From contig OZ255631.1 of the NCBI GenBank assembly GCA_965276835.1, positions 4,836,001-4,900,000 on the forward strand: 64,000 bases of DNA, given 5' to 3'. The DNA comes from BOG-932 sp965276835 (lineage in GTDB: Bacteria; Pseudomonadota; Alphaproteobacteria; BOG-932; Roseiterribacteraceae). The first letter of the stretch is position 1; each line of letters begins with the position of its first letter. Of the stretch, positions 23,286-32,237 are shown piece by piece. The position numbers were made by a program, and so were the translations under genes. The notes beneath the pieces are model-generated. The model was not told the origin of the DNA. It worked only from the letters and a program-made list of their open reading frames with translations, and ran no database searches.

Positions 23286-23663
23286 ATGGCTGGGACAACC
23301 ATCTTTGTCTGCATTTCCTGCAAGCGGGAAGACACGCAATCCCCACGGCCGGGCGCCGTATTGCACGATGCCGTCGCCGCGGAGATATCGGCGCGCGGGC
23401 TCGATCTTCAGGTCACGCCGGTCGAATGCCTCTCGGTCTGCAGGAGGCCCTGCACGATTGCGTTCGCGGCCGAGGGCAAATGGACCTATGTGATCGGCGA
23501 TCTGGAGGCCGGGACGCATATCGACGACATCGTGACCGGCGCCGAACGTTATGCCGCCAGCACCGACGGCATCGTTCCCTGGCGTGAGCGGCCGGTACCG
23601 GTTCGCAGGGGTGTGGTCGCGCGCGTTCCGCCGATGCAGTTCAAACCGGGCGATCCGCGCTAA
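23286..23663 (+). CDS. DUF1636 ferredoxin-like protein of the cob operon
   Basis: A 125-residue protein two bases after cobB. C9 and C12 (FVCISCK) and C48, C52 and C56 (ECLSVCRRPC) are placed as in thioredoxin-fold [2Fe-2S] proteins, which is how DUF1636 is usually described. Members are frequent in cobalamin operons but no reaction is assigned. My inference is electron supply to CobG or to a cobalt reduction step. The tail overlaps the phosphatase gene on the other strand by four bases. Confidence 0.8.
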   Translation: MAGTTIFVCISCKREDTQSPRPGAVLHDAVAAEISARGLDLQVTPVECLSVCRRPCTIAFAAEGKWTYVIGDLEAGTHIDDIVTGAERYAASTDGIVPWRERPVPVRRGVVARVPPMQFKPGDPR

Positions 23664-24220
23664 CGCTGAACCGGTCGGACGGCAATCACCGGGTCGATCA
23701 CTGTCGGCACGCCGAAGACCAGCGATGGCGCCAGCGGGTCCGACTTTTCGCCGCGGAACTGTGCGTTCAGCACCTTCAGCGGTCCGCCATGCGAGACGAT
23801 CGCGCAGTCCTCGTTTGCCAAAAGGCGGTCATTCACGAAATCCGTGGTCCGGTCGACCAGTTCCTGCGCGGTCTCGCCGCCGGGCGGACGGAAGGTCAGC
23901 GGTTCGGCGGCCCAGCGGTCGAAATCGGCGCGCGGTATGTCGTCCCATCTGCGCCCTTCCCACTCGCCAAAATCGAACTCATGCAGCCGCGGATCGATCG
24001 CAAGCGGCAGTTGCAGTGTCTCCGCGATCATTTCGGCAGCGATACGGCAACGTTGCGCTGGGCTGCTCCAGACACATTTCGATCCGGCGAGAACCGGGTT
24101 TGCGCCAAGTTCGGCCGCGGTGCGCAGGCCTTTCACGGTCAGCGCCAGATCCAGCCGGCGGCCATAGCAGATGCCGGGTTCGACCAACGGCTCGGGATGG
24201 CGGATCAGGACGATCTTCAC
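23660..24220 (-). CDS. Histidine phosphatase, alpha-ribazole phosphatase-like (CobC type)
   Basis: A 186-residue member of the phosphoglycerate-mutase-like superfamily. The phosphorylated histidine is H8 in VLIRHPEP, with RHP in place of the usual RHG. The acid block HEFDFGEWEGRRWDDI and the second histidine in CAIVSHGGPLKV are intact. Next to cobP and the pathway genes, the likely reaction is dephosphorylation of alpha-ribazole or adenosylcobalamin phosphate. Substrate specificity cannot be read from motifs alone. It is four bases downstream of cobP and probably co-transcribed with it. Confidence 0.85.
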   Translation of the reverse strand: MKIVLIRHPEPLVEPGICYGRRLDLALTVKGLRTAAELGANPVLAGSKCVWSSPAQRCRIAAEMIAETLQLPLAIDPRLHEFDFGEWEGRRWDDIPRADFDRWAAEPLTFRPPGGETAQELVDRTTDFVNDRLLANEDCAIVSHGGPLKVLNAQFRGEKSDPLAPSLVFGVPTVIDPVIAVRPVQR

Positions 24221-24223
24221 GGA

Positions 24224-24712
24224 TTATTTCGCCGCGATCGACAGCCCGGCCACCATCAGAACGACATGGCCGGCGCTTGCAGCGATCCGCTGGTTCAGGC
24301 GTCCCGCCTCGTCCCGGAAAAGGCGGCCCAGTTTGGTCTCCGGCACGATCCCCAGACCGACCTCGTTGGCGACCAGGATGGTCGGTCCGGTCCGGTCGGC
24401 GAGTGCGGCTTCCAACGCGTCTGTCGCCGCAGCGATATCGTGATCGCCCAGCATCAAGTTGGTTAGCCAGAGGGTCAGACAGTCGACCAGAACGGGCGTC
24501 TCCCGGCTGGTCCGCAACGCGCCGGCCAAATCGATGGGGGCTTCCACCGTCTGCCAGCCGTCGCCGCGCCGCCGCCGATGTTCGGCGATGCGGTCCCGCA
24601 TCTCATCGTCCAGCGCCTGGGCGGTGGCGATATAAATCCAGGGCGCAGGATGGGCCGTCGTCAGCCGTTGTTCGGCATGGCTGCTCTTGCCCGACCGCGC
24701 ACCGCCCAGCAC
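24224..24712 (-). CDS. cobP: CobP, adenosylcobinamide kinase/guanylyltransferase
   Basis: At least 162 residues. The P-loop GGARSGKSSHAEQ is at the N-terminus, with YIATAQALDDEMRDRI, LVDCLTLWLTNLM and LVANEVGLGIVPE as further family blocks. It phosphorylates adenosylcobinamide and attaches GMP. The start is unclear: GTG 24712 begins only just before the P-loop, while family members have about six more residues (the frame upstream does read PHVTLV). No ATG exists in that open upstream stretch, so an unusual start codon may be used. Confidence 0.9.
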   Translation of the reverse strand: MLGGARSGKSSHAEQRLTTAHPAPWIYIATAQALDDEMRDRIAEHRRRRGDGWQTVEAPIDLAGALRTSRETPVLVDCLTLWLTNLMLGDHDIAAATDALEAALADRTGPTILVANEVGLGIVPETKLGRLFRDEAGRLNQRIAASAGHVVLMVAGLSIAAK

Positions 24713-24825
24713 CAGTGTAACGTGAGGCAGATCAGGGATGACGGTGTGACCTTTGAGCGGAAGCGGGGAAGGGTTTATACGCCAATAGCGCCGGTGCTTC
24801 CACCACGCCCGATACCCGAGTTTCC

Positions 24826-25842
24826 ATGCCTTTCTTCACCACTCTTGAATCGCTGCGCGCCGCTTGCCTTGATCTGCCGGGCGGCGACGCGTCAGCGTCG
24901 GCGGCGGTTGCCGCCCGGCAGGCCCAACTGACCAAGCCGCCGGGCAGCCTGGGTAGGCTGGAGGATCTGGTCGCCTGGCTGGCGCACTGGCAACGTCGGC
25001 CGATACCCAGGCTGGACATTGTTTCGGTTCTGGTCTTCGCCGGCAATCATGGCGTGACGGCGCAAGGCGTTTCGCCCTATCCCTCCAGCGTCACCGCGCA
25101 GATGGCGGCAAATTTTTCGCATGGCGGTGCCGCGATCAACCAGATCGCCCAAGCGGTCGGGGCAACGTTGCGGGTCATTCCATTAGCGCTGGATAGGCCA
25201 ACGGCGGATTTCACCCAGGCGCCGGCGATGGATCTGGCGGAATTCCTGGACGCGGTCAGCACGGGATATGACGCCTTGACGCCCGGCGCCGATCTGCTCT
25301 GCCTGGGTGAGATGGGCATCGGCAACACGACCGCCGGCGCCGCCGTCGCGGCCGCCCTATTCGGCGGCGGCGGCTTGCGCTGGGCCGGGCGCGGCACCGG
25401 GATCGACGATGATGGTTTAGGCCGGAAACGCGCGGCGATCGATGCCGGGCTGGCGCGCCATTCAGATTTGCTGGACGATCCTCTGGCCGCCGCGATGGCG
25501 CTGGGCGGACGGGAACTTGCGGCGATTCTGGGCGCGACCTTGGCCGCCCGCCATCGGGGCGTGCCGGTGATGCTAGACGGTTTCATCTGCACCGCGGCCG
25601 CCGCGCCCCTGGCCCTGCTGCATGCCGGGGCCTTGGCGCATACACAGCTGGCGCATGTGTCGGCGGAGATGGGTCATCGTGACCTGGCGTCGGAACTCGG
25701 CCTGCGGCCGTTGCTCGATCTGGGCATGCGCCTGGGTGAAGGATCGGCCGCCGCGCTTGCGGTCGCACTGCTGCGCGCTGCGGTCGCCTGCCATACGGGC
25801 ATGGCGACTTTCGCCGAAGCAGCCGTGGACAACAGGCCCTAA
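24826..25842 (+). CDS. cobT: CobT, nicotinate-nucleotide-dimethylbenzimidazole phosphoribosyltransferase
   Basis: A 338-residue enzyme that makes alpha-ribazole phosphate, the lower-ligand precursor. KPPGSLGRLEDLVAWLA near the start, FAGNHGVTAQGVSPYP, GEMGIGNTTAGAAVAAAL and the catalytic glutamate region MRLGEGSAAALA near residue 305 are all intact. It is divergent from cobP and three bases ahead of cobV, forming a two-gene operon for nucleotide loop assembly. Confidence 0.96.
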   Translation: MPFFTTLESLRAACLDLPGGDASASAAVAARQAQLTKPPGSLGRLEDLVAWLAHWQRRPIPRLDIVSVLVFAGNHGVTAQGVSPYPSSVTAQMAANFSHGGAAINQIAQAVGATLRVIPLALDRPTADFTQAPAMDLAEFLDAVSTGYDALTPGADLLCLGEMGIGNTTAGAAVAAALFGGGGLRWAGRGTGIDDDGLGRKRAAIDAGLARHSDLLDDPLAAAMALGGRELAAILGATLAARHRGVPVMLDGFICTAAAAPLALLHAGALAHTQLAHVSAEMGHRDLASELGLRPLLDLGMRLGEGSAAALAVALLRAAVACHTGMATFAEAAVDNRP

Positions 25843-25845
25843 GCG

Positions 25846-26604
25846 ATGCTGTCCGATCTGTTGCATGGCTTCGCGCTGTTAACCCGCTTGCCGACAGGCC
25901 GTTTCACCAAATCGGCGCCGAACCTCGGGCGGACCGCCTGGGTATTCCCGCTGGTCGGGCTGCTGGTCGGCGCGGTCGGCGGCCTTGCCTATTGGGGCGG
26001 TTATTGGGTGGGGATGCCGCCGGTGCTTGCCGCGCTTGCGGCATTCGGCATTACGACAATGCTGACCGGCGCCTTTCACGAGGATGGCTGCGCGGATGTC
26101 GCCGATGGGTTCGGTGGCGGGCGGACGATGGACCGCAAGCTTGAGATCATGCGCGACAGCCGGATCGGCAGCTATGGCGCCATGGCGCTGATCTGGTCGG
26201 CCGCCATCCGCGTTGCCGCCGTTGTCAGCATCGGCAAACCGCGGACGGTGCTGATTGTGCTGGTCGTTGTCGCGACAATCGCGCGGGCCGGTATGATCGG
26301 GCCGCTTTTGCTCCTGAAACCGGCGCGGGCCGACGGGCTTGCCGCATCGATGCACGTCCCGGAATGGAGTGCTACATTGGGGCTGGCGGTGGCGCTGGTC
26401 ACGCCATTCCTGCTGCTGGCGCCGGTGCTGGCGATCGTCGTGCTCGGCCTGGGCGCCCTGACGGCCTTGGCCATGGCTGGGCTGGCGCGCTGGCAGATCG
26501 CTGGCCACACCGGCGACGTGCTGGGCGCCACCGAGGTCGCGATCGAATGTGTACTGTTGATCGCGATCGCAACCTTATGGCATGTCCTCGGGAAGATCGC
26601 CTGA
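25846..26604 (+). CDS. cobV: CobV, cobalamin synthase (adenosylcobinamide-GDP ribazoletransferase)
   Basis: A 252-residue polytopic inner-membrane protein that joins adenosylcobinamide-GDP and alpha-ribazole. The metal-binding acidic motif FHEDGCADVADGFGGG lies near residue 82 and is followed by MRDSRIGSYGAMAL. About six hydrophobic segments are visible. Its 3' end overlaps the antiporter gene on the other strand by 30 bp. Confidence 0.95.
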   Translation: MLSDLLHGFALLTRLPTGRFTKSAPNLGRTAWVFPLVGLLVGAVGGLAYWGGYWVGMPPVLAALAAFGITTMLTGAFHEDGCADVADGFGGGRTMDRKLEIMRDSRIGSYGAMALIWSAAIRVAAVVSIGKPRTVLIVLVVVATIARAGMIGPLLLLKPARADGLAASMHVPEWSATLGLAVALVTPFLLLAPVLAIVVLGLGALTALAMAGLARWQIAGHTGDVLGATEVAIECVLLIAIATLWHVLGKIA

Positions 26605-28197
26605 ACCGCTTTCCGCCGCGTGGCGGATACGTGAATCCTCCAGGTCGAATTCCCGCTCGATCCGCCGGCGCGCCCCGTCGTCGAGCTGTCCGGCATGATA
26701 GAGGCGGGCCATGCTGGTGCGTTCGACCTCGACCAGTTCAAGCTGCAGCCGCGCCGATTCCGTGATTGGCGGGCGTTTTCGACCGCGGTCGCACGCCACG
26801 GCGAACTCGGCATGGCGGTCGGTCTGCCGCCGGCGCAGTGCCGCGACGATCTCAACGTCGGCACCGTCTTTTTCCAATTCGTCCAGCTTGGACAGGACAT
26901 CCTCGATTCCGGTCAGGCGATCCTCAAGCTCCTTGCGTTTGCGCGCACTGGCTTCGCGCCTGCCGACGGCGGCCAGACCTGAGGCACGCACGACGCTCGA
27001 AAATGTCGATCCCTGACCCACGAGGGTTACCAGGATGACCGAGAAGGTGACGAGCAGCAGCAGCCCGCGTGCGGGGAAGGGGGCATCGTTGACGGTGAAC
27101 GGGATCGACAAAGCGGCCGCCAGCGAGACCACGCCGCGTATGCCGGTGAAGCCGATGACGAGCGGATAGCGCCAGTGCGATCCCGGCGACCGCGCGCGGA
27201 TTTTCGCCGACAGCAGCGGCAGGTAATAGGCAGGGAAAACCCAGATGAATCGAACGATGACGACCACTGCGCTGACGACGACGGCCGCCGTCAGAAGATA
27301 ACGCCACTCGCCGCGGTTCAGATTGTCGACGACGATGCGCGCCTGCAGGCCGGTCAAAAGGAAGATGACGCCCTCGATCATATAGGTGATCAAATCCCAG
27401 ACGAAGAAACCCTGAAGACGCGTAGCCGGCGAGATAAAGCGGGGGCCGTTCCAACTGACCACCAGGCCGGTCGTGACAGTCGCCAACACGCCCGATCCGC
27501 CCAATATCTCAGGCACCCAGAAAGCAACGAACGGCGTCAGGAACGACACCGCGATCTCGACGTGGGAATCGCGAACCCAGCGGCGCACGAACAGCGTACC
27601 CCAGCCGACCGCCAAGCCCCAGGCTAGCTCTCCACCGACGATCGCCGCGAATTTGCCGACAGCCCCGGCGTAAGAGAAGTGGCCGGTGCCGACGGCGGTC
27701 ACTGCAAAGCTGAACAGGATGAGCGCGGTCGCGTCGTTGACCAACCCTTCTCCTTCCAGAATGGTCAGGATGCGTTCGGGCACCGAGAAGCGGCGGGCAA
27801 TCGCCATCGGCGCAACCGCGTCAGGTGGTGAGACGATCGCGCCGAGAACGAAGCCGACCGCCCATGGAAGGCCCAGCAGATAATGGGCCACAGCCGCGAC
27901 CGCGGTTGCGGTAAACAGCACGCAGCCGACCGCCAGCACCATGATCGGCCAGATATTGGCCTTGAAGCCGCGCCAGCTCATGCCGACGCCTGACGAATAG
28001 AGCAGCGGCGGCAACAGGAGCGTCAGGACCAGGTCGGGTTTGATCGCCACACGCGGCATGTCGGGAATAAACCCGACGCCCAGCCCGACGATTACCAGCA
28101 TGATCGAATCCGGAACCCCCAACCTGCGCGCGGCCAACGCCGTTGCCGCCGTGGCGGCGACAAGCGCGAACACGGTCATCAGGGCAGGCGTCACCAT
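26575..28197 (-). CDS. Na+/H+ antiporter, CPA1/NhaP type
   Basis: A 540-residue protein with about twelve hydrophobic helices in the first 400 residues and a charged cytoplasmic tail rich in Arg, Lys and Glu. The ion-binding helices read GAIVSPPDAVAP and EGEGLVNDATALILFSF, matching the S/TDP and ND motifs of bacterial CPA1 exchangers. It should swap protons for Na+ (or K+) across the inner membrane. The tail (about residues 405-540) is predicted coiled coil and may sense pH. It converges on cobV and seems unrelated to it. Confidence 0.9.
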   Translation of the reverse strand: MVTPALMTVFALVAATAATALAARRLGVPDSIMLVIVGLGVGFIPDMPRVAIKPDLVLTLLLPPLLYSSGVGMSWRGFKANIWPIMVLAVGCVLFTATAVAAVAHYLLGLPWAVGFVLGAIVSPPDAVAPMAIARRFSVPERILTILEGEGLVNDATALILFSFAVTAVGTGHFSYAGAVGKFAAIVGGELAWGLAVGWGTLFVRRWVRDSHVEIAVSFLTPFVAFWVPEILGGSGVLATVTTGLVVSWNGPRFISPATRLQGFFVWDLITYMIEGVIFLLTGLQARIVVDNLNRGEWRYLLTAAVVVSAVVVIVRFIWVFPAYYLPLLSAKIRARSPGSHWRYPLVIGFTGIRGVVSLAAALSIPFTVNDAPFPARGLLLLVTFSVILVTLVGQGSTFSSVVRASGLAAVGRREASARKRKELEDRLTGIEDVLSKLDELEKDGADVEIVAALRRRQTDRHAEFAVACDRGRKRPPITESARLQLELVEVERTSMARLYHAGQLDDGARRRIEREFDLEDSRIRHAAESGSGDLPEDMP

Positions 28198-28295
28198 GAG
28201 CGGTGGACGCCCGGTGATTTCGCCCGCGAATTCGAATAGGGTCGATGGATCAACTGGGGCGCTCGCTCGAGAAAACAGGCATGGGAAGGAAGATC

Positions 28296-29135
28296 ATGGA
28301 AATCACGCTCAGCGGCAAGGTCGCGCTCGTCACCGGCGCCGGCGCCGGCATCGGCAAGGCAATCGCCGAAGCCTTGGGCGCCCTAGGCGCCAAGATCGCG
28401 GTGATGGAGATCGACGCCAAAAAGATCGAGCCGACCCGCGCGGCGCTGTCGGGCGCGGGCATCGACGCATTGGTGCTTCAGGCGGATGTAACCAAGGCGG
28501 CGGAGGTCAATAAAGCGATGACGGAAATCGCCGCCAAGTTCGGCCGGCTGGATGTGCTGGTCAACAATGTCGGCCACCATCTGGGCAGCTTCAAGACGCT
28601 GGAGACGATGGAGGAGGCGGAAATCGACGCGCTGTACGACATCAATCTCAAGCATTTGTTCATCGTCACCAAGGCGGCAATCCCGCTGATGCGGAAAAGC
28701 GGTCCGGGCGGCAGCATCATCAATATCTCGTCGATCGAAGGCTTTCGCGGCAGCCCCTATAATATCGCCTATACCGCCTTCAAGCATGGCGTCACCGGCT
28801 TCACGCGGGGGCTGGCGATCGAGTTGGCGAATGACGGAATACGGGTCAACACCATTGCGCCGGAAACCACGGACAGCGAACAGGTGTCGCTGGCGATGTT
28901 CATCCGCCCGGGTTTTGAGGCGGCGGCCAAGCGCACAATTCCGCTGGGCCGGTTCGGCGTGCCCGACGACAGCGCCGGCGCGGCGGTTTATCTAGCAACC
29001 GGTCTGTCGGCCTGGGTCACGGGTACGACCATCCATGTCGATGGCGGCGGGCTCGCCGCCGCGGGGTTGCAGCGGACGCCCTCAGGCGCCTGGACCGTCG
29101 CGCCGGTCGTAACGGAGTCAGCGATGGGGGCATAG
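28296..29135 (+). CDS. Short-chain dehydrogenase/reductase
   Basis: A 279-residue classical SDR. The cofactor loop VTGAGAGIGKAIAE is near residue 12, NNVG replaces the usual NNAG, and the catalytic triad is visible as S (NISSIEG), Y and K (YTAFKHG). The start at 28296 has GGAAGGA five bases upstream; a longer reading from 28245 lacks one. The C-terminus VTGTTIHVDGGGLAAAG is typical. Substrate unknown. It stands alone, divergent from the antiporter. Confidence 0.9.
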   Translation: MEITLSGKVALVTGAGAGIGKAIAEALGALGAKIAVMEIDAKKIEPTRAALSGAGIDALVLQADVTKAAEVNKAMTEIAAKFGRLDVLVNNVGHHLGSFKTLETMEEAEIDALYDINLKHLFIVTKAAIPLMRKSGPGGSIINISSIEGFRGSPYNIAYTAFKHGVTGFTRGLAIELANDGIRVNTIAPETTDSEQVSLAMFIRPGFEAAAKRTIPLGRFGVPDDSAGAAVYLATGLSAWVTGTTIHVDGGGLAAAGLQRTPSGAWTVAPVVTESAMGA

Positions 29136-29436
29136 CCAAGCACGTGAAATTGGAACGAAAATGGTGCAGCGCGTCATCGCTCGCGCTGTAACCTTTCGTA
29201 ACACTGCTCACAATGTTCGCAGACCCCAGTGCCTAACCGGAACAGAAAATCCTGCGCTTTTTCATCTAAATAGCTTGATTCCGCAGGGTTGGCGCGGCGC
29301 AACAATCATCTGGCCTTTTAGGCAAATAAACTGGAATAAAAGTCCCAATACTTGCCTTAACGCCTGAGATGGTTCAGGATTAATCGCCTAATCTGCGGGT
29401 CCATATGACATTATTCATTTTTTATAGCGACTGCGC
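29136..29436. other. Intergenic region before the capsule-like operon
   Basis: About 300 bp with lower GC than its surroundings towards the right end (29330-29430). No coding frame, RNA or strong repeat is recognisable. It probably carries the promoter for the operon starting at 29437. Confidence 0.4.
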
Positions 29437-30900
29437 ATGAGCCAGCCTCTGCGCCGCACCGCGACCCGTGAAGGCAGCCAGCCTATCGGACTGGGTGACT
29501 GCGCGGAGTTTATGCCCGAGGACGTGTTGCGAATTCCAGCATCGCTGGCGGCGCGCGTTCCTGCTCTCGGCGTTTTTTTGGCGGATAATTTCGCTGCTGT
29601 TGTGCAGAGCGAAAGCTGGGATGCGCCCGATCTTTTGCAGCGCTCCGAGGTCTGCCTCAAGCGTATCGGGATGTCGGGCGACGAACCGCGAAGCCAGCGC
29701 GCCTTTGCCGCCGCCTGCCTGTTGTCGACCCGCTATACCAATCCCTATACAGGCGACGCCTGCTCTTTCGAAGAGGCATTGTCGATCGCCGGCGACCTGC
29801 GGCGGACGGCAAATGTCATGCAGGGCATTGCCGTGTGTCTGGGCATGTCGTTCTGGAAGCGCCGCCGGATGCAGGATTTTCTGTCGGCGGGCGGGCGAAC
29901 CCCGCTGTTTCGAAGCACCGCCAAAGCGGCTGTCGATGCGGCGGTCAAACGCGGCGGCGCGATTGCCGTCTGGGCAGCCCGCGAGCCGGCCGAACTGGCT
30001 TCACTGGCCGCCGCCGCCGGTGTCCAAGTCATCCATATCGAGGACGGGTTCGTGCGCTCGGTCGGCCTGGGCGCGGATTTCATGCCCGCGGCGTCGGTCG
30101 TTCTGGACAGGACGGGTATTTATTTCGATCCGTCGCGACCGAGCGGATTGGACAAAATCTTGCTGGAAACGGAATTCGGCCCGGAAGAAATCGATCGGGC
30201 CCGACGTCTGATCAGCATGATGGTCGAGCGCGGTATCACTAAATACAATGTCGGTTCGGTGTCGCCGCAGATTTCTGCTCCGCCGGGACAGCGTGTTATC
30301 TTTGTGCCGGGGCAGGTCGAGAACGATCGGTCCGTGGCGCTTGGCGGCGCCGGAATCTACCGCAATCTCGATCTGCTGAAGCGTGTCCGCGAACTCAATT
30401 CTGACGCATTTATTCTCTATAAACCCCACCCGGACGTAGATGCCGGCCATCGCCCGGGGGCCCTGCCGGACGATGAGGTTTTGGCCGTCGCCGACCAGGT
30501 CATTCGAGGAATTTCGAGCGCAGCGATCATTTCTGCGGTCGATGAGGTTCACACCCTAACGTCTCTCGCAGGATTCGAGGCGCTTATCCGTAACCGCTAT
30601 GTTGTAACTTACGGTCAGCCTTTCTATGCTGGCTGGGGATTGACCATGGATTTCGCGCCAGTGCAGCACCGACAGAAACCGCTTTCGCTCGAACAACTTG
30701 TCGCCGGCGCCCTTATTCTCTATCCATCCTATTTCGACCCGGTTCTGCGGCTTCCCTGCGGACCGGAAGTCGTGATCGATCGGCTTTCGCGCCCCGAAGT
30801 GTGGCGGGCGGGTCCGTTGATCGCGCTCCGCCGTTTGCAGGGTGAATTCATGCGCTTCGTTCAGAAGCGGCGTCCGTCTATCGCGTCAAACTCCCGATAA
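29437..30900 (+). CDS. kpsC: KpsC-like capsule polysaccharide glycosyltransferase, single lobe
   Basis: A 487-residue protein. After about 150 residues of poorly recognisable sequence comes the KpsC region: IHIEDGFVRSVGLGADF, VLDRTGIYFDPSRPSGLD, FVPGQVENDRSV, YKPHPDVDAGHR and the C-terminal YGQPFYAGWGLT, which mark the nucleotide-sugar and acceptor sites of the Kdo transferase family. KpsC of E. coli is a double unit that adds beta-Kdo to phosphatidylglycerol; here only one unit is present. It works with KpsS, the next gene 12 bp on. Whether the sugar is Kdo is not shown. Confidence 0.85.
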   Translation: MSQPLRRTATREGSQPIGLGDCAEFMPEDVLRIPASLAARVPALGVFLADNFAAVVQSESWDAPDLLQRSEVCLKRIGMSGDEPRSQRAFAAACLLSTRYTNPYTGDACSFEEALSIAGDLRRTANVMQGIAVCLGMSFWKRRRMQDFLSAGGRTPLFRSTAKAAVDAAVKRGGAIAVWAAREPAELASLAAAAGVQVIHIEDGFVRSVGLGADFMPAASVVLDRTGIYFDPSRPSGLDKILLETEFGPEEIDRARRLISMMVERGITKYNVGSVSPQISAPPGQRVIFVPGQVENDRSVALGGAGIYRNLDLLKRVRELNSDAFILYKPHPDVDAGHRPGALPDDEVLAVADQVIRGISSAAIISAVDEVHTLTSLAGFEALIRNRYVVTYGQPFYAGWGLTMDFAPVQHRQKPLSLEQLVAGALILYPSYFDPVLRLPCGPEVVIDRLSRPEVWRAGPLIALRRLQGEFMRFVQKRRPSIASNSR

Positions 30901-30912
30901 GAGGTAGAAGAC

Positions 30913-32208
30913 ATGAAGGATCAACGCAGCTTTTTGTTTCTGCAGGGAATGGCGACCCGCTTTTTCCAAAAGCTCGGTCAGGCCCTCGATACGATGGGCT
31001 ACGACGTCCATCGCATCAACTTCAACGGGGGCGATCTGCTGTTCGGGTCGTTGAAGGGAGCGGTCAGCTTTTCCCAAGACTTCTCCGCGTGGCCTAAGTA
31101 CCTGGAAGACAAGCTGGTGGAGTGGAACGTCACCGACATCATCCTGTTCGGTGACTGTCGGCCGTTGCACAAGGAAGCAGTACGTCTGGCAACCCTGCGG
31201 GGCGTCAGGGTCTATGTCGTCGACGAGGGCTATATCCGGCCGAACTGGGTCACGGTGGAAAAAGGCGGCGTGAACGGCAATTCGAGCCTTCCGCGCGATC
31301 CAAGCTGGTACCGCAATGCGGTTCTCGCCGTTCCCGAATGGGATCCCGGCCAACCGGTGGTCGGTTCCTTCCGCCGGCGCGCTTTCGAGGACGTTGCCTA
31401 TAATGTCGCGTCGGTGGCGTTACGCTGGCGTTTCCCAAAATATCGCACGCACCGTCCATGGCATCCGTTTGTCGAATATGCCGGCTGGCTGCGTCAGTTC
31501 GCCAAGAAGCCGGCCGCGAAACGGCGGACCGATCGCGGGATGAACCGGGTGATGACCGGCGGGCGGCCGTTTTATTTCTTCCCGTTGCAATTGGATTGCG
31601 ATTCGCAAATCCGCAATCATTCGTCATTCGGACGGATCGCGCCGTCGATTGAATTTGTCGTCAAGTCGTTCGCCACGAAGGCCCCTGCGGAGGCGGTGCT
31701 TGTCATCAAGGAGCATCCACTCGACAACGCATTGACCAATTGGCGCGCGATGGTGGAGCAGGTTGCAGCCGCGGCGGGCGTTGGTGACCGGATTATCTAT
31801 CTTGAGGGCGGCGACCTGGATGCGTTGATCAAAAAGTGCGAGGGCGTCGTACTGGTCAACAGCACCGTCGGCTTCCTTGCGCTGTCGTATAGCAAGCCGG
31901 TTATTGCCATGGGCGAGGCGATCTATGACATGCCGGACCTGACTTTCCAGGGTTCGCTGGATGCGTTTTGGGCCAACGGGGCTCCCCCCGATCCCGCCAC
32001 ATTCGATGCTTTCCGGCGCGTCGCGGTCGCGCGCACCCAGGTCAATGGCGGTTTTTTCAGCAAAGACGGGCTGACCCTGGCCGTCGATGGAACAATACAG
32101 CGGCTGGAGACAAGCATGCGGGACGTGCGGGCTCCGGCGCTTCTGGGCGATGAGGTTATGGTCCAGACGGTCAACAAGGACATGCAGCCCGCGTCGAGCC
32201 TTCTATAA
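30913..32208 (+). CDS. kpsS: KpsS-like capsule linker glycosyltransferase
   Basis: A 431-residue KpsS-family protein beginning FLFLQGMATRFFQKLGQAL with HRINFNGGDLLF, then ILFGDCRPLHKEA and YVVDEGYIRPNWVT, and later FPLQLDCDSQIRNHSSF and IKEHPLDN. KpsS starts the poly-Kdo linker on a lipid acceptor at the inner membrane. It follows the KpsC-like gene. No Kps/Wza-type ABC exporter or polymerase is found nearby, so the glycan made here may be short or exported by genes elsewhere. Confidence 0.88.
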   Translation: MKDQRSFLFLQGMATRFFQKLGQALDTMGYDVHRINFNGGDLLFGSLKGAVSFSQDFSAWPKYLEDKLVEWNVTDIILFGDCRPLHKEAVRLATLRGVRVYVVDEGYIRPNWVTVEKGGVNGNSSLPRDPSWYRNAVLAVPEWDPGQPVVGSFRRRAFEDVAYNVASVALRWRFPKYRTHRPWHPFVEYAGWLRQFAKKPAAKRRTDRGMNRVMTGGRPFYFFPLQLDCDSQIRNHSSFGRIAPSIEFVVKSFATKAPAEAVLVIKEHPLDNALTNWRAMVEQVAAAAGVGDRIIYLEGGDLDALIKKCEGVVLVNSTVGFLALSYSKPVIAMGEAIYDMPDLTFQGSLDAFWANGAPPDPATFDAFRRVAVARTQVNGGFFSKDGLTLAVDGTIQRLETSMRDVRAPALLGDEVMVQTVNKDMQPASSLL

Positions 32209-32237
32209 GGGCGAAACCAATTTCTGGGCGCTCCAAA

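Noticed and set aside
24732..24827. A 31-codon minus-strand frame beginning opposite the cobT start (CATG shared)
   Set aside because: No ribosome site and no known family; it overlaps the probable upstream extension of cobP in another frame.
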